From the NCBI GenBank assembly GCA_021844355.1, contig JAKBTP010000229.1, positions 1 through 19,630 of the forward strand: a stretch of 19,630 nt of DNA, read 5' to 3'. The translations under genes and the position numbers were made by a program. Positions within the stretch are counted from its first letter, which is position 1, and each line of letters opens with the position of its first letter. This document shows positions 1 through 6,776 of this stretch, in pieces. The notes beneath the pieces are model-generated. The model was not told the DNA's origin and searched no databases. It worked only from the letters and a program-made list of their open reading frames with translations. The stretch comes from a bacterium (GTDB taxonomy: Bacteria > Chloroflexota > Dormibacteria > Aeolococcales > Bog-877).

Positions 1-427
1 TCACCCGATGGCAGGGCACGACGATGGAAACGGGGTTGCTCCCCACCGCACCCCCGACAGCCCGGAAGGCGCCCGGCCGCCCCAGCTCCAGCGCCACGTC
101 GCGATAGGAGCGCGTCTCACCCCAGGGAATCCGCAGGAGCGCCTCCCACACCTGCAGCTGGAAGGGGGTGCCCCGGAGGTCGAGGACCAGGTCGAACGAG
201 GAGCGCCGCCCCGCGAAGTACTCCGCCAGCTGCCGCGCCGCCGGGGCCAGCCGGTCCGCGTCCTCGGTCCAGTCGTCGCCGATCCGGGGCGCGTGGGCGT
301 GGCCAGCGAAATGGACCCCGGCCAGGGCCTTGCCGGTCCCCATGAGCAGGAGGGGCCCGAGGGGGCTGTCGGCCAGGGCGTAATAGGTGGGGGCGCTCGC
401 CGCTTGGGGCCGCATCAGCGAATTCAT
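1..427 (-). CDS. ogt: Methylated-DNA--protein-cysteine S-methyltransferase, 3' end cut by window edge
   Basis: This suicide repair protein would transfer methyl or alkyl groups from O6-alkylguanine (and O4-alkylthymine) in DNA to its own cysteine. I translated the minus strand from the ATG at 427; no stop codon occurs before the window ends. The 142 visible residues contain the family's helix-turn-helix region (WEALLRIPWGETRSYRDVA, with F-Q-L-Q-V just before it) and an AVGGAVGSNP stretch. They end in the active-site motif IVVPCHRV, with acceptor Cys139 at bases 11-13. The last 20-30 residues, normally including the Y-x-G-G and K-x-x-L-L-x-x-E segments, lie outside the window. A second in-frame ATG at 415 is an alternative start. 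The gene diverges from the Ada/AlkA fusion, a natural partner in alkylation repair. Family assignment is secure; orthology to ogt rather than another MGMT is likely but not proven. Confidence 0.93.
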   Translation of the reverse strand, partial: MNSLMRPQAASAPTYYALADSPLGPLLLMGTGKALAGVHFAGHAHAPRIGDDWTEDADRLAPAARQLAEYFAGRRSSFDLVLDLRGTPFQLQVWEALLRIPWGETRSYRDVALELGRPGAFRAVGGAVGSNPVSIVVPCHRV

Positions 428-470
428 GAGCCGAGCATGACACCGGCCGGGGGCCCCGTCTAGACAGATC

Positions 471-493
471 CGGACAGCGATCGATCCTGTCCG
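471..493. promoter_or_regulatory. Perfect inverted repeat between divergent alkylation-repair genes (candidate operator)
   Basis: CGGACAG (471-477) and CTGTCCG (487-493) form perfect 7-bp arms around a 9-base centre that itself contains GATCGATC. The site lies between ogt (start 427) and ada-alkA (start 538 or 529). If transcription of ada-alkA begins near 537, the dyad is centred near -55, a usual place for an activator. The AraC-like domain of the neighbouring fusion is the obvious candidate binder. The repeat is seen directly; its function is inferred. It does not resemble the E. coli Ada box. Confidence 0.45.
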
Positions 494-524
494 AATGCGT
501 CCGGCGGGGCCCCGGACCGGGGCC

Positions 525-530
525 TACCAT
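525..530 (+). promoter_or_regulatory. Putative -10 element (TACCAT) for leaderless ada-alkA transcript
   Basis: TACCAT fits the TAnnnT -10 pattern and ends exactly 7 bases before the ATG at 538. An identical hexamer at identical spacing precedes phoU. The alternative ATG at 529 overlaps this hexamer, which argues for 538. No convincing -35 box is visible, in keeping with activator dependence. Confidence 0.4.
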
Positions 531-537
531 GCGGGCC

Positions 538-1935
538 ATGGGCCCCTATCGCGCGGTGGTGACGACCGGCATCTACTGCCGACCGGGCTGCCCCGCCCGG
601 CCGCGGGAGTCCAACGTTCGCCACTTCCCCCTCGCCGCCTCGGCCGAGGCGGCCGGCTTCAGGGCCTGCCTTCGGTGCCGGCCCTACCGCTGGGAGCCAC
701 CACCGTGCACGGCCCCACCGCCACTGGTGCGCCGCGCCCTCCAGCGGGTTCTGGAGGGCGCCCTGGACGGGGGAACCGAGGAGCGCCTCGGGGCCGAGAT
801 CGGGGTCTCCGCCCGGCACCTGCGCCGCCTGTTCCTCTCCCACCTCGGGGTCACCCCGGCGCAGCTGGCCGGCTCCCGGCGGGCCCACTTCGCCCGCCGG
901 CTCCTGGACGACACCGATCTCAGCGTGACAGACATCGCTTTCGCCGCCGGCTTCGGTAGCGTCCGCCAGCTCAACCGCGCCTTCCTGACTACCTTCTGTG
1001 CCCCGCCCACACGCCTCAGGGCCCGCCGGCTGGCGGGCGACCGCCTGGCGGCGGACGGGGGACTTCCGATCAGGCTGCCATATTCCGGAGAGCTGGCGTT
1101 TGCGGACATGCTCGCCTTCCTCGAGGCGCGGGCCATCCCCGGGGTGGAGGCGGTCACGGATGGGACCTACCGCCGCACCGTCACCATCGAGGGGGACCCG
1201 GGCGTCATCGAGATCAGCCAGCTGGACCCCGGGACCCTTCTCCTGCGGGCCCACCTTCCCCACTGGGAGGGCCTCATCGACGTCGTCCAGAGGGCCCGGC
1301 GCATCTTCAACCTCGACGGAGACGTAGCCGCCGCCAACGACCTGCTCTCCGCGGATCCCCGTCTGGGACCGTTGGTGGCAGGCCGCCCGGGGATGCGCCC
1401 GCCGGGGACCTGGGACGGATTCGAAGTCGGCGTGAGGGCGATCGTGGGCCAGCAGGTGAGCGTACGGGGAGCCTCCACGATCATCGGCCGCATCGTCGCC
1501 CGCTACGGCACCGAGGTGGAGGGTCTCCGCCCCCTCGGGCTCTCAAGACTCTTCCCAGGGCCTGAGACGCTGGCGGAGGCGGAGATGGACGGCATCGGCA
1601 TGCCCGGCTCGCGGGTGGCGGCCATCCGGAGGTTCGCGGCCGCGGTCGCTGAGCACCGGCTCCACCTGGAGCGCCGGGCTCCGCTGGAGGAGCTGGTGGA
1701 CGAGATCACCAAGGTGCCCGGTCTCGGCCCCTGGACCGCCCATTACCTGGCAATGCGACTCGGTGAGCCGGACGCCTTCCCAGCCTCCGACCTGGGTCTC
1801 AGGCGGGCGCTCGGCTCCAGAGGAGGCGAGCCGGCGAGCGCCTCGGAGGTGGAGCAGGGCGCCGCGGCGTGGCGGCCGTTTCGGGCCTGGGCCGCCCTCC
1901 ACCTTTGGGCCGGGCCGGGAGCCGGAGCCGCCTGA
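538..1935 (+). CDS. alkA: Ada metal-binding / AraC HTH / AlkA 3-methyladenine DNA glycosylase fusion
   Basis: This protein would combine alkylation sensing and regulation with base-excision repair of alkylated purines. Three domains can be read in order. First, an N-terminal Ada zinc-binding domain has T-T-G-I-Y-C-R-P-G-C and the pair C-L-R-C; from M538 the cysteines are C14, C18, C44 and C47, with C14 aligned to the phosphotriester acceptor Cys38 of E. coli Ada. Second, an AraC-type double HTH covers about residues 60-160. Third comes an AlkA_N domain (about 175-285), then an HhH-GPD glycosylase domain with VPGLGPWTAHYLAM and P-A-S-D-L-G, whose Asp418 is the expected catalytic residue. The protein has 465 residues from 538, or 468 from the ATG at 529. 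I prefer 538 because a -10-like TACCAT ends 7 bases before it. The N-terminus is about 20 residues shorter than in E. coli Ada. Ogt is encoded separately and divergently. Confidence 0.92.
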   Translation: MGPYRAVVTTGIYCRPGCPARPRESNVRHFPLAASAEAAGFRACLRCRPYRWEPPPCTAPPPLVRRALQRVLEGALDGGTEERLGAEIGVSARHLRRLFLSHLGVTPAQLAGSRRAHFARRLLDDTDLSVTDIAFAAGFGSVRQLNRAFLTTFCAPPTRLRARRLAGDRLAADGGLPIRLPYSGELAFADMLAFLEARAIPGVEAVTDGTYRRTVTIEGDPGVIEISQLDPGTLLLRAHLPHWEGLIDVVQRARRIFNLDGDVAAANDLLSADPRLGPLVAGRPGMRPPGTWDGFEVGVRAIVGQQVSVRGASTIIGRIVARYGTEVEGLRPLGLSRLFPGPETLAEAEMDGIGMPGSRVAAIRRFAAAVAEHRLHLERRAPLEELVDEITKVPGLGPWTAHYLAMRLGEPDAFPASDLGLRRALGSRGGEPASASEVEQGAAAWRPFRAWAALHLWAGPGAGAA

Positions 1936-1964
1936 ACTTCGCGCTGCCGTAGCACACTTAGCTA

Positions 1965-3005
1965 ATGCAGGTGCGCTCCGCCAGCTACCGGGATCTGAGC
2001 CAGGTGGATTACCTCTACCGGACCACCATGGTGTTGGAGGAGGAGCTCACTCGGCAGCTGGCGGCGGCGGGGCCGCAGAGCCCGGTGCCCGGCGCCGCCC
2101 TGGCCAGGGCGTGGTCGATCCTCACCAAGAGCCTATCGGCGCTAATGCCGCTGGCGGACGTCGGGGACCAGCTGTACGTGGCCGAGGAGCACGGGCGGAT
2201 CACCGGCTTCGTGCAGGCGGAGCCGGCGGCCGGCGGCCGGGCCTGGCAGGTGCTCAACCTGTGCCTCGATCCCAGCGCCGACGGCCACTTCGCCGGGGTG
2301 CCGCTGCTCCAGCACCTCTTCGACGAGGGGCTGGAGCGGGGGGTTACCCGCTTTCTGGTCCGGATCCCGGAGGGCCACCCGTTGACAGGGCTGCTCCGGG
2401 AGCAGGGCTTCCAGCCATATGCCTCGGAGCAGATCCGCTTTCGGGAGCTTCCCCGGCCGCCGGGCAGGCCCTCCAGCCCCTGGATCCCAGCCCGCCGCGA
2501 GCACCTGGCCGGGGTGCACCTGCTCTACCTCAGGACCGCCCCGCATTCGGTGGCGGCCATCGAGGCGCCCACCTTCAAGCAGTGGCGCACGACCTTCCAG
2601 CTGGGGTGGTTGAGCCGGATGGACTCGCGTAGTGGCGACTCCCGCCACTTCGTCATCGAGCGCAACTCCGAGGTGGTGGCCTGGGCGGGAGTCCGCAGCC
2701 CCTCCCGTGCCCGGCCCACCCAGATGAGCCTGATGCTCGACCCTCAGCAGGGCCAGCTGGCGGTGGAGGCGGTCCACGGGATCCTGGGCCACATCCCGGC
2801 GGGCCCGACCATCTGCCTTCTCCGCCACTACGACGGCGAGCTGGCCCGTGCCGTCGCGGCCCGGGGCTTCGAGCCTGTGGCCACCCAGCTCCTGATGGTC
2901 AAGGACCTTCCACTCAAGGTGCGGGCTCGACGGCCGCTGGAGGCCAAGCGCGCGCTGGCCGGGGCGCTGCCGGTGGCCCAGGCGCGAGGAGCGGCCCAGA
3001 GCTGA
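1965..3005 (+). CDS. Tandem GNAT-like N-acetyltransferase, substrate unknown
   Basis: The 346-residue protein looks like two GNAT folds in a row. The first half (about 1-165) has the usual closing pattern: a helix L-L-Q-H-L-F-D-E-G, a strand TRFLVRIPEGHP, and L-L-R-E-Q-G-F. The second half (about 170-325) repeats the plan with FVIERNSEVVAWAGV, a helix, and AVAARGFEPVATQLLMV. The acetyl-CoA pyrophosphate loop (R/Q-x-x-G-x-G/A) is not clear in either half, so one or both domains may be degenerate or bind another acyl donor. A basic, Ala-rich tail closes the protein. The ATG at 1965 follows alkA by 29 bases and has no obvious Shine-Dalgarno sequence; a GTG at 1971 is an alternative. No neighbour reveals a substrate. 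The family call is fair; a specific function cannot be given. Confidence 0.75.
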   Translation: MQVRSASYRDLSQVDYLYRTTMVLEEELTRQLAAAGPQSPVPGAALARAWSILTKSLSALMPLADVGDQLYVAEEHGRITGFVQAEPAAGGRAWQVLNLCLDPSADGHFAGVPLLQHLFDEGLERGVTRFLVRIPEGHPLTGLLREQGFQPYASEQIRFRELPRPPGRPSSPWIPARREHLAGVHLLYLRTAPHSVAAIEAPTFKQWRTTFQLGWLSRMDSRSGDSRHFVIERNSEVVAWAGVRSPSRARPTQMSLMLDPQQGQLAVEAVHGILGHIPAGPTICLLRHYDGELARAVAARGFEPVATQLLMVKDLPLKVRARRPLEAKRALAGALPVAQARGAAQS

Positions 3006-3025
3006 GACGTGGCAGCCAGGTGCGC

Positions 3026-3031
3026 TATATT
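3026..3031 (+). promoter_or_regulatory. Putative -10 element (TATATT) upstream of the ATPase-tmk-darA operon
   Basis: TATATT is the most AT-rich spot in the 138-base gap between the GNAT gene and the R3H ATPase. A weak -35-like CTGAGA (3002-3007) lies 18 bases upstream. Transcription would start near 3038, where a GTG opens a 24-codon reading frame ending at 3112. The ATPase itself starts at 3144. I see no terminator hairpin with a T-tract in this gap. Confidence 0.35.
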
Positions 3032-3143
3032 CCAGCCGTGACAGGGCGCTCGGCCGGGCCAGAGGATCGGGTGGTCGGCGGAGCTTGCCCTGGCCCAGGG
3101 GTGTCGCGCTGAGGGGGCACGCCTGAACGCCGGCGAGGGCCTG

Positions 3144-4718
3144 GTGACCCCCAGCTTCCCCGAGGAGCTGGCGCTGCTGGTCGGGACTCTGCCCGGGCCC
3201 ATCCGTGACGCCCTGGCGGCGCTTCCCGAGGGGCTGGGGGACCTCCTGGAGATCGTCCTCGACCTGGGGAGGGAGCCAGAGGCCCGCTTCGAGGGCCGCG
3301 AGGTGCTGCTCTCCCAGGAGCCGGTTTCCCGCACCGACATCGAGTACGTGACCGAGCGGGTGGGGGCCTTCGGCGGGGACAACCGGGCGGGGATCGCCCG
3401 CACCCTGCACCGGATCTCCGCCATACGCAACCGCAAGGGAGAGGTGGTCGGCCTGACCTGCCGGGTGGGGCGGGCCGTGACCGGTCGCGTGGAGATCATC
3501 CGCGACATAGTGGTGGGGGGGCAGAGCCTGCTGCTGCTGGGCAAGCCCGGGGTGGGCAAGACCACCATGCTGCGGGAGGTGGCCCGTATCCTGGCCGATG
3601 AGAGTCGGAAGCGGGTGGTGGTGGTGGACACCTCCAACGAGATCGCCGGGGACGGCGACATCCCCCATCCCGGGATCGGGCGGGCCCGGAGGATGCAGGT
3701 CGCCCGCCCCGAGCTGCAGCACGCGGTGATGATCGAGGCGGTGGAGAACCACATGCCCGAGGTGATCGTGATCGACGAGATCGGCACCGAGCTGGAGGCG
3801 GCCGCCGCCCGGACCATAGCCGAGCGGGGAGTACAGCTGGTGGGAACGGCCCACGGCAACACCCTGGACAACCTCCTCATCAACCCCACCCTCAACGATC
3901 TCCTGGGAGGCATCCAGACGGTGACCCTCTCGGACGAGGAGGCACGCCGCCGGGGGACCCAGAAGTCGGTGTTGGAGCGCAAGTCACCGCCCACCTTCGA
4001 CGCGCTGGTGGAGATCGTGGACCGGCACCGGGTCACCGTCCACATGCCGCTTGCGGACGTGGTGGACGACGCGCTGCGGGGCCGGCCCCACCCCGCCCAG
4101 CTCCGAGAGATGAGAGCCGGAGAGGGGCTGACCACCCGCCTGGTGGAGCCGGCCCCCTTCGACGATCGCGGGTCCCGCGAGCTCTTCGAGGGCCAGCTGG
4201 TGGAAACCCGCCCTGGGGTGCGCCAGCTCCGGGTCCACAGTGGCCGGGATTCGACCGCCGGCACCTCGGTCTTCCCCTATGGGGTGTCCCGGGTCTACCT
4301 GGAGCAGGCGGTGCGCGAGCTCCGGGTCCCGGTCCGGATCCAGCACCATGTGGACGACGCCGACCTGGTGCTCACCCTCAAGAACTACTACCGGCGCCGG
4401 GACTCCCCGCTGCGGGCGGCCGAGGCCGAGGGGATCCCCATCTCCATCCTCCGCAGCAACACGGTGGCCCAGGTGCGCACCTTCCTGGCCCAGCTGTACA
4501 ACCTGGAGCCGACCGATCCCACCGACGCCGCCCTGGCCGAGGCCCGCGATGGGATCGAGAGAGCCCGCCAGGGCACCGCGGTGGAGCTCTCCCCCCAGAA
4601 CGCCTACATCCGCCGGCTGCAGCATCAGCTGGTCGAGGAGAGCGAGCTGGTGGCCCGGAGCACGGGCAAGGAGCCCCGGCGGCGGCTGCGCATCTACCCA
4701 TCCAGCCAGGCCTCCTGA
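3144..4718 (+). CDS. Ycf45/SpoIIIAA-like AAA ATPase with C-terminal R3H nucleic-acid-binding domain
   Basis: The 524-residue protein carries a P-loop ATPase core: Walker A GKPGVGKT (133-140) and Walker B VIVIDE (207-212), with GTAHG (about 235-239) as a likely sensor region. The core resembles the stage III sporulation ATPase SpoIIIAA and chloroplast/cyanobacterial Ycf45. A second region (about 365-450) contains FPYGVSR, DADLVLTLKNYYRR and GIPISILRSNT, typical of this R3H-linked family. The C-terminus has an R3H domain with R490-x3-H494 and a basic end, so single-stranded nucleic-acid binding is expected. The GTG at 3144 is chosen because GAGGG (3135-3139) precedes it. Stop and next start are separated by 17 bases, so it probably shares a transcript with tmk. 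Its precise role is unknown; sporulation cannot be inferred because other sporulation genes are absent here. Confidence 0.88.
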   Translation: MTPSFPEELALLVGTLPGPIRDALAALPEGLGDLLEIVLDLGREPEARFEGREVLLSQEPVSRTDIEYVTERVGAFGGDNRAGIARTLHRISAIRNRKGEVVGLTCRVGRAVTGRVEIIRDIVVGGQSLLLLGKPGVGKTTMLREVARILADESRKRVVVVDTSNEIAGDGDIPHPGIGRARRMQVARPELQHAVMIEAVENHMPEVIVIDEIGTELEAAAARTIAERGVQLVGTAHGNTLDNLLINPTLNDLLGGIQTVTLSDEEARRRGTQKSVLERKSPPTFDALVEIVDRHRVTVHMPLADVVDDALRGRPHPAQLREMRAGEGLTTRLVEPAPFDDRGSRELFEGQLVETRPGVRQLRVHSGRDSTAGTSVFPYGVSRVYLEQAVRELRVPVRIQHHVDDADLVLTLKNYYRRRDSPLRAAEAEGIPISILRSNTVAQVRTFLAQLYNLEPTDPTDAALAEARDGIERARQGTAVELSPQNAYIRRLQHQLVEESELVARSTGKEPRRRLRIYPSSQAS

Positions 4719-4735
4719 GGCCGGGGGACGAGGGG

Positions 4736-5386
4736 GTGGCGCCGGAGGGACGCAGTGGGTTCTTCATCACCGTGGAGGGGATGGACGGCTCGGGCAAGAC
4801 GACCCATGTGGGACGGCTCGCCGAGGCCCTGAGCCATGACGGCCACCAGGTCCAGGTGGTCCGGGACCCCGGCACCACCTCCCTCGGGGAGCGGTTGCGC
4901 AGCCTGCTGCTCGAGCCGTCGGCGGACTGGAAGCTGGAGCCCCTGGCAGAGGTCGCGCTCTTCCTCGCCGGGCGCGTGCAGCTGGCGGCGGAGGTGGTCG
5001 CCCCGGCGCTGGCGGCCGGGAAGGTGGTGATCGCGGACCGCTTCCTGGACTCCAGCCTGGTGTACCAGGGGGCACGAGGGGTTCCCTGGGAGTCCATCCT
5101 GGAGCTCCATCGGATCTGCGGCGTCCGGGTGAGCCCCGACCTCACCCTGGTCCTGGACCTGGAGGCAGAGGTGGCGCGCGCCAGGCGGGCGGACCGCCTC
5201 ACCCTGGACCGGCTGGAGGCTTCTCCGAGCGGGTACCATGAGAAGGTCCGGAGGGGCTACCTGGAGATCGCCCGGCACTTCCCTGACCGGGTCGTGGTGG
5301 TGTCGGCGACACGCGGAGCGGATGAGGTGGCACAGGAGTGCCTGGAGCTGTCCCGCGCTCGCCTGGGGACGAGGAGGAACGCTTGA
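4736..5386 (+). CDS. tmk: Thymidylate kinase (dTMP kinase)
   Basis: This cytosolic enzyme phosphorylates dTMP to dTDP with ATP in dTTP synthesis. The 216-residue product has the P-loop GMDGSGKT (15-22), the dTMP-binding DRFLDSSLVYQG (101-112) and a LID-like segment RARRADRLTLDRLE. The usual R-E-P-G-G-T motif reads R-D-P-G-T-T (43-48), a mild divergence in a substrate-contact loop. Length is normal for bacterial Tmk (about 200-215). The GTG at 4736 gives the expected short lead before the first strand (FFITVEG). Its stop overlaps the TTG start of the cyclic-di-AMP receptor gene. The tmk-darA adjacency is also known from Firmicutes, which supports both calls. Confidence 0.94.
   Translation: MAPEGRSGFFITVEGMDGSGKTTHVGRLAEALSHDGHQVQVVRDPGTTSLGERLRSLLLEPSADWKLEPLAEVALFLAGRVQLAAEVVAPALAAGKVVIADRFLDSSLVYQGARGVPWESILELHRICGVRVSPDLTLVLDLEAEVARARRADRLTLDRLEASPSGYHEKVRRGYLEIARHFPDRVVVVSATRGADEVAQECLELSRARLGTRRNA
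5371..5377 (+). promoter_or_regulatory. Ribosome binding site that fixes the TTG start of darA
   Basis: GAGGAGG lies 5 bases before the TTG at 5383, inside the last codons of tmk. It is the strongest Shine-Dalgarno match I noticed in the window. It supports 5383 rather than the in-frame upstream ATG at 5338, which would add 15 residues not found in this family. Confidence 0.7.
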
Positions 5387-5691
5387 AGCTGGTGGTGGCG
5401 GTGGTTCACGAGCAGGATGCCGCCCGGGCCATCGAGGCGCTCGGGCAGCAGGGCTTCTCGGTGACCCGGCTGAACAGCGAGGGGGGGTTCCTGGAGCGCC
5501 GAAACTCGATCCTGCTCATGGGAACCGACGACAGCCTGGTGGACGAGGCGGTGCGCACCCTGAGGACGGTCTGCCGGCCCCGGCACGAGCAGCTGGGAGC
5601 CGGCGGCGGCACCGAAGGCGCGGACGTCGAGGTCGAGATCGGGCGCGCCACGGTGTTCGTGCTGGACCTAGGGCGGGTGGAGCGCCTCTGA
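5383..5691 (+). CDS. darA: Cyclic-di-AMP receptor, PII-like (DarA/PstA family)
   Basis: The 102-residue protein is a small PII-like trimeric signal receptor that binds cyclic-di-AMP in Firmicutes; its output is not well defined in any organism. From the TTG at 5383 it begins MKLVVAVV, as the family does. It then shows G-F-S-V-T-R-L (24-30), G-G-F-L (34-37), N41, G47 and VEVEIGRATVFVL (82-94). Thr28, Asn41 and Gly47 fall at the positions reported, from memory, as ligand contacts in S. aureus PstA. The T-loop is short. The upstream ATG at 5338 is rejected because GAGGAGG precedes 5383 and because the family starts at this Met. The start overlaps the tmk stop (TTGA). No diadenylate cyclase or phosphodiesterase gene is in the window. 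Confidence 0.9.
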   Translation: MKLVVAVVHEQDAARAIEALGQQGFSVTRLNSEGGFLERRNSILLMGTDDSLVDEAVRTLRTVCRPRHEQLGAGGGTEGADVEVEIGRATVFVLDLGRVERL

Positions 5692-5720
5692 GCCGACGCT
5701 GGGGTCCGGCGCCTCGGACG

Positions 5721-5726
5721 TATACT
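5721..5726 (+). promoter_or_regulatory. Putative -10 element (TATACT) upstream of the moxR operon
   Basis: TATACT is a good -10 match in the 84-base gap between darA and moxR. Transcription would start near 5733, leaving a leader of about 43 bases. GGGAG lies at 5764-5768, just before the ATG at 5776. No clear -35 element is seen at 16-18 bases spacing. Confidence 0.4.
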
Positions 5727-5775
5727 GCCGCCTGACCCAGGCCCCACGGCCGCCAGCGCGTAATGGGAGCACCGG

Positions 5776-6735
5776 ATGGAAGGCAGCGCCACCTCCGCCG
5801 TTCGCCGCCTGGCGGACGCCGTCAGCACCGTGATCGTTGGCAACCGTCTGCAGATCGAGCTGTGCACGGTGGCCTGGCTGGTGGGGGGCCACGTCCTGAT
5901 CGAGGACGTGCCCGGAGTGGGGAAGACCATGCTGGCCAAGGCCCTGGCCCGGGCCACAGGCTGCGACTTCGACCGGGTGCAGTTCACCCCCGACCTCCTG
6001 CCCGGAGACATCACCGGAGCCAACATCTACCTCCCCTCCCAGGGCACCTTCGAGTTCCGCCGGGGACCGGTCTTCACCCAGATCCTTCTCGCCGACGAGA
6101 TCAACCGGGCCACCCCCAAGACTCAGGCGGCCCTGCTGGAGGCGATGGAGGAGCGCCAGGTCACCATCGACGGGACGACCCACCACCTCCCCGACCCCTT
6201 CGTTGTGCTGGCGACCCAGAACCCCATTGAGTACCAGGGCACCTTCCCCCTCCCCGAGGCCCAGATCGACCGCTTCTTGGTGCGCGTCTCCCTGGGGTAC
6301 GCCGACCTGGAGGGCGAGCTGGAGATCCTCGACCGCTTCGGCCTCTCCTCGCCGCTGGACGGTCTGGAGCCCGCAACCTCCCCGGAAGAGCTCCCGAAGT
6401 TGCGGGCGGCCGTGGCCGAGGTCCATGTGGACCCTGAGCTCAAGTCGTACCTGGTGCGGCTGGTGCAGCGGACCCGCCAGCACCCCGACCTGGCCCTGGG
6501 GGCCAGCGCTCGGGCCAGCCTTGGGCTCCTCCGGGCCGGTCAGGCGTACGCCCTTCTTCGGGGACGGGACTACATGAGCCCGGACGACATCAAGGTCCTG
6601 GCCCCCTCGGTGCTCACCCACCGGCTGGTGGTGCGGGCCAGCGCCGAGCTCCGCGGGGTGACCGCCGAGGGCATCCTCGAGGAGATTCTCCAGAGCGAGC
6701 CTGTCCCGGTGACGGGGCGGCGCGCCGCCAGCTGA
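5776..6735 (+). CDS. MoxR-family AAA+ ATPase
   Basis: MoxR ATPases act as chaperones, often together with DUF58 or VWA proteins encoded next to them. The 319-residue product has EDVPGVGKT (Walker A, residues 43-51), ILLADEINRA (Walker B, 103-112), sensor-1 VLATQNP (144-150) and the usual GTFPLPEAQIDRF segment. Downstream is a normal C-terminal lid domain (about 205-305). Length is typical (310-330). The ATG at 5776 is preceded by GGGAG; the ATG at 5763 is in another frame. The gene leads a MoxR-DUF58-transglutaminase operon, a widespread arrangement whose client is generally unknown. Confidence 0.93.
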   Translation: MEGSATSAVRRLADAVSTVIVGNRLQIELCTVAWLVGGHVLIEDVPGVGKTMLAKALARATGCDFDRVQFTPDLLPGDITGANIYLPSQGTFEFRRGPVFTQILLADEINRATPKTQAALLEAMEERQVTIDGTTHHLPDPFVVLATQNPIEYQGTFPLPEAQIDRFLVRVSLGYADLEGELEILDRFGLSSPLDGLEPATSPEELPKLRAAVAEVHVDPELKSYLVRLVQRTRQHPDLALGASARASLGLLRAGQAYALLRGRDYMSPDDIKVLAPSVLTHRLVVRASAELRGVTAEGILEEILQSEPVPVTGRRAAS

Positions 6736-6776
6736 CGCGGTGACCCCTCGCCGGCGCCCACTCTGAGGTCGGGCGG

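Noticed and set aside
117..539. 140-residue minus-strand frame over the ogt region
   Set aside because: It is in the wrong frame. The frame from 427 carries the full methyltransferase motifs, including PCHRV.
3091..3103. CCCTGGCCCAGGG as a transcription terminator
   Set aside because: The palindrome leaves almost no loop and has no T-tract after it.
2142..3854. 570-residue open frame on the minus strand
   Set aside because: It is antisense to the GNAT and R3H-ATPase genes, His/Gln/Pro-rich and without domain signals; a composition artefact.
5338..5382. Upstream ATG start for the cyclic-di-AMP receptor
   Set aside because: It would add 15 residues absent from the family, and the strong GAGGAGG points to the TTG at 5383.
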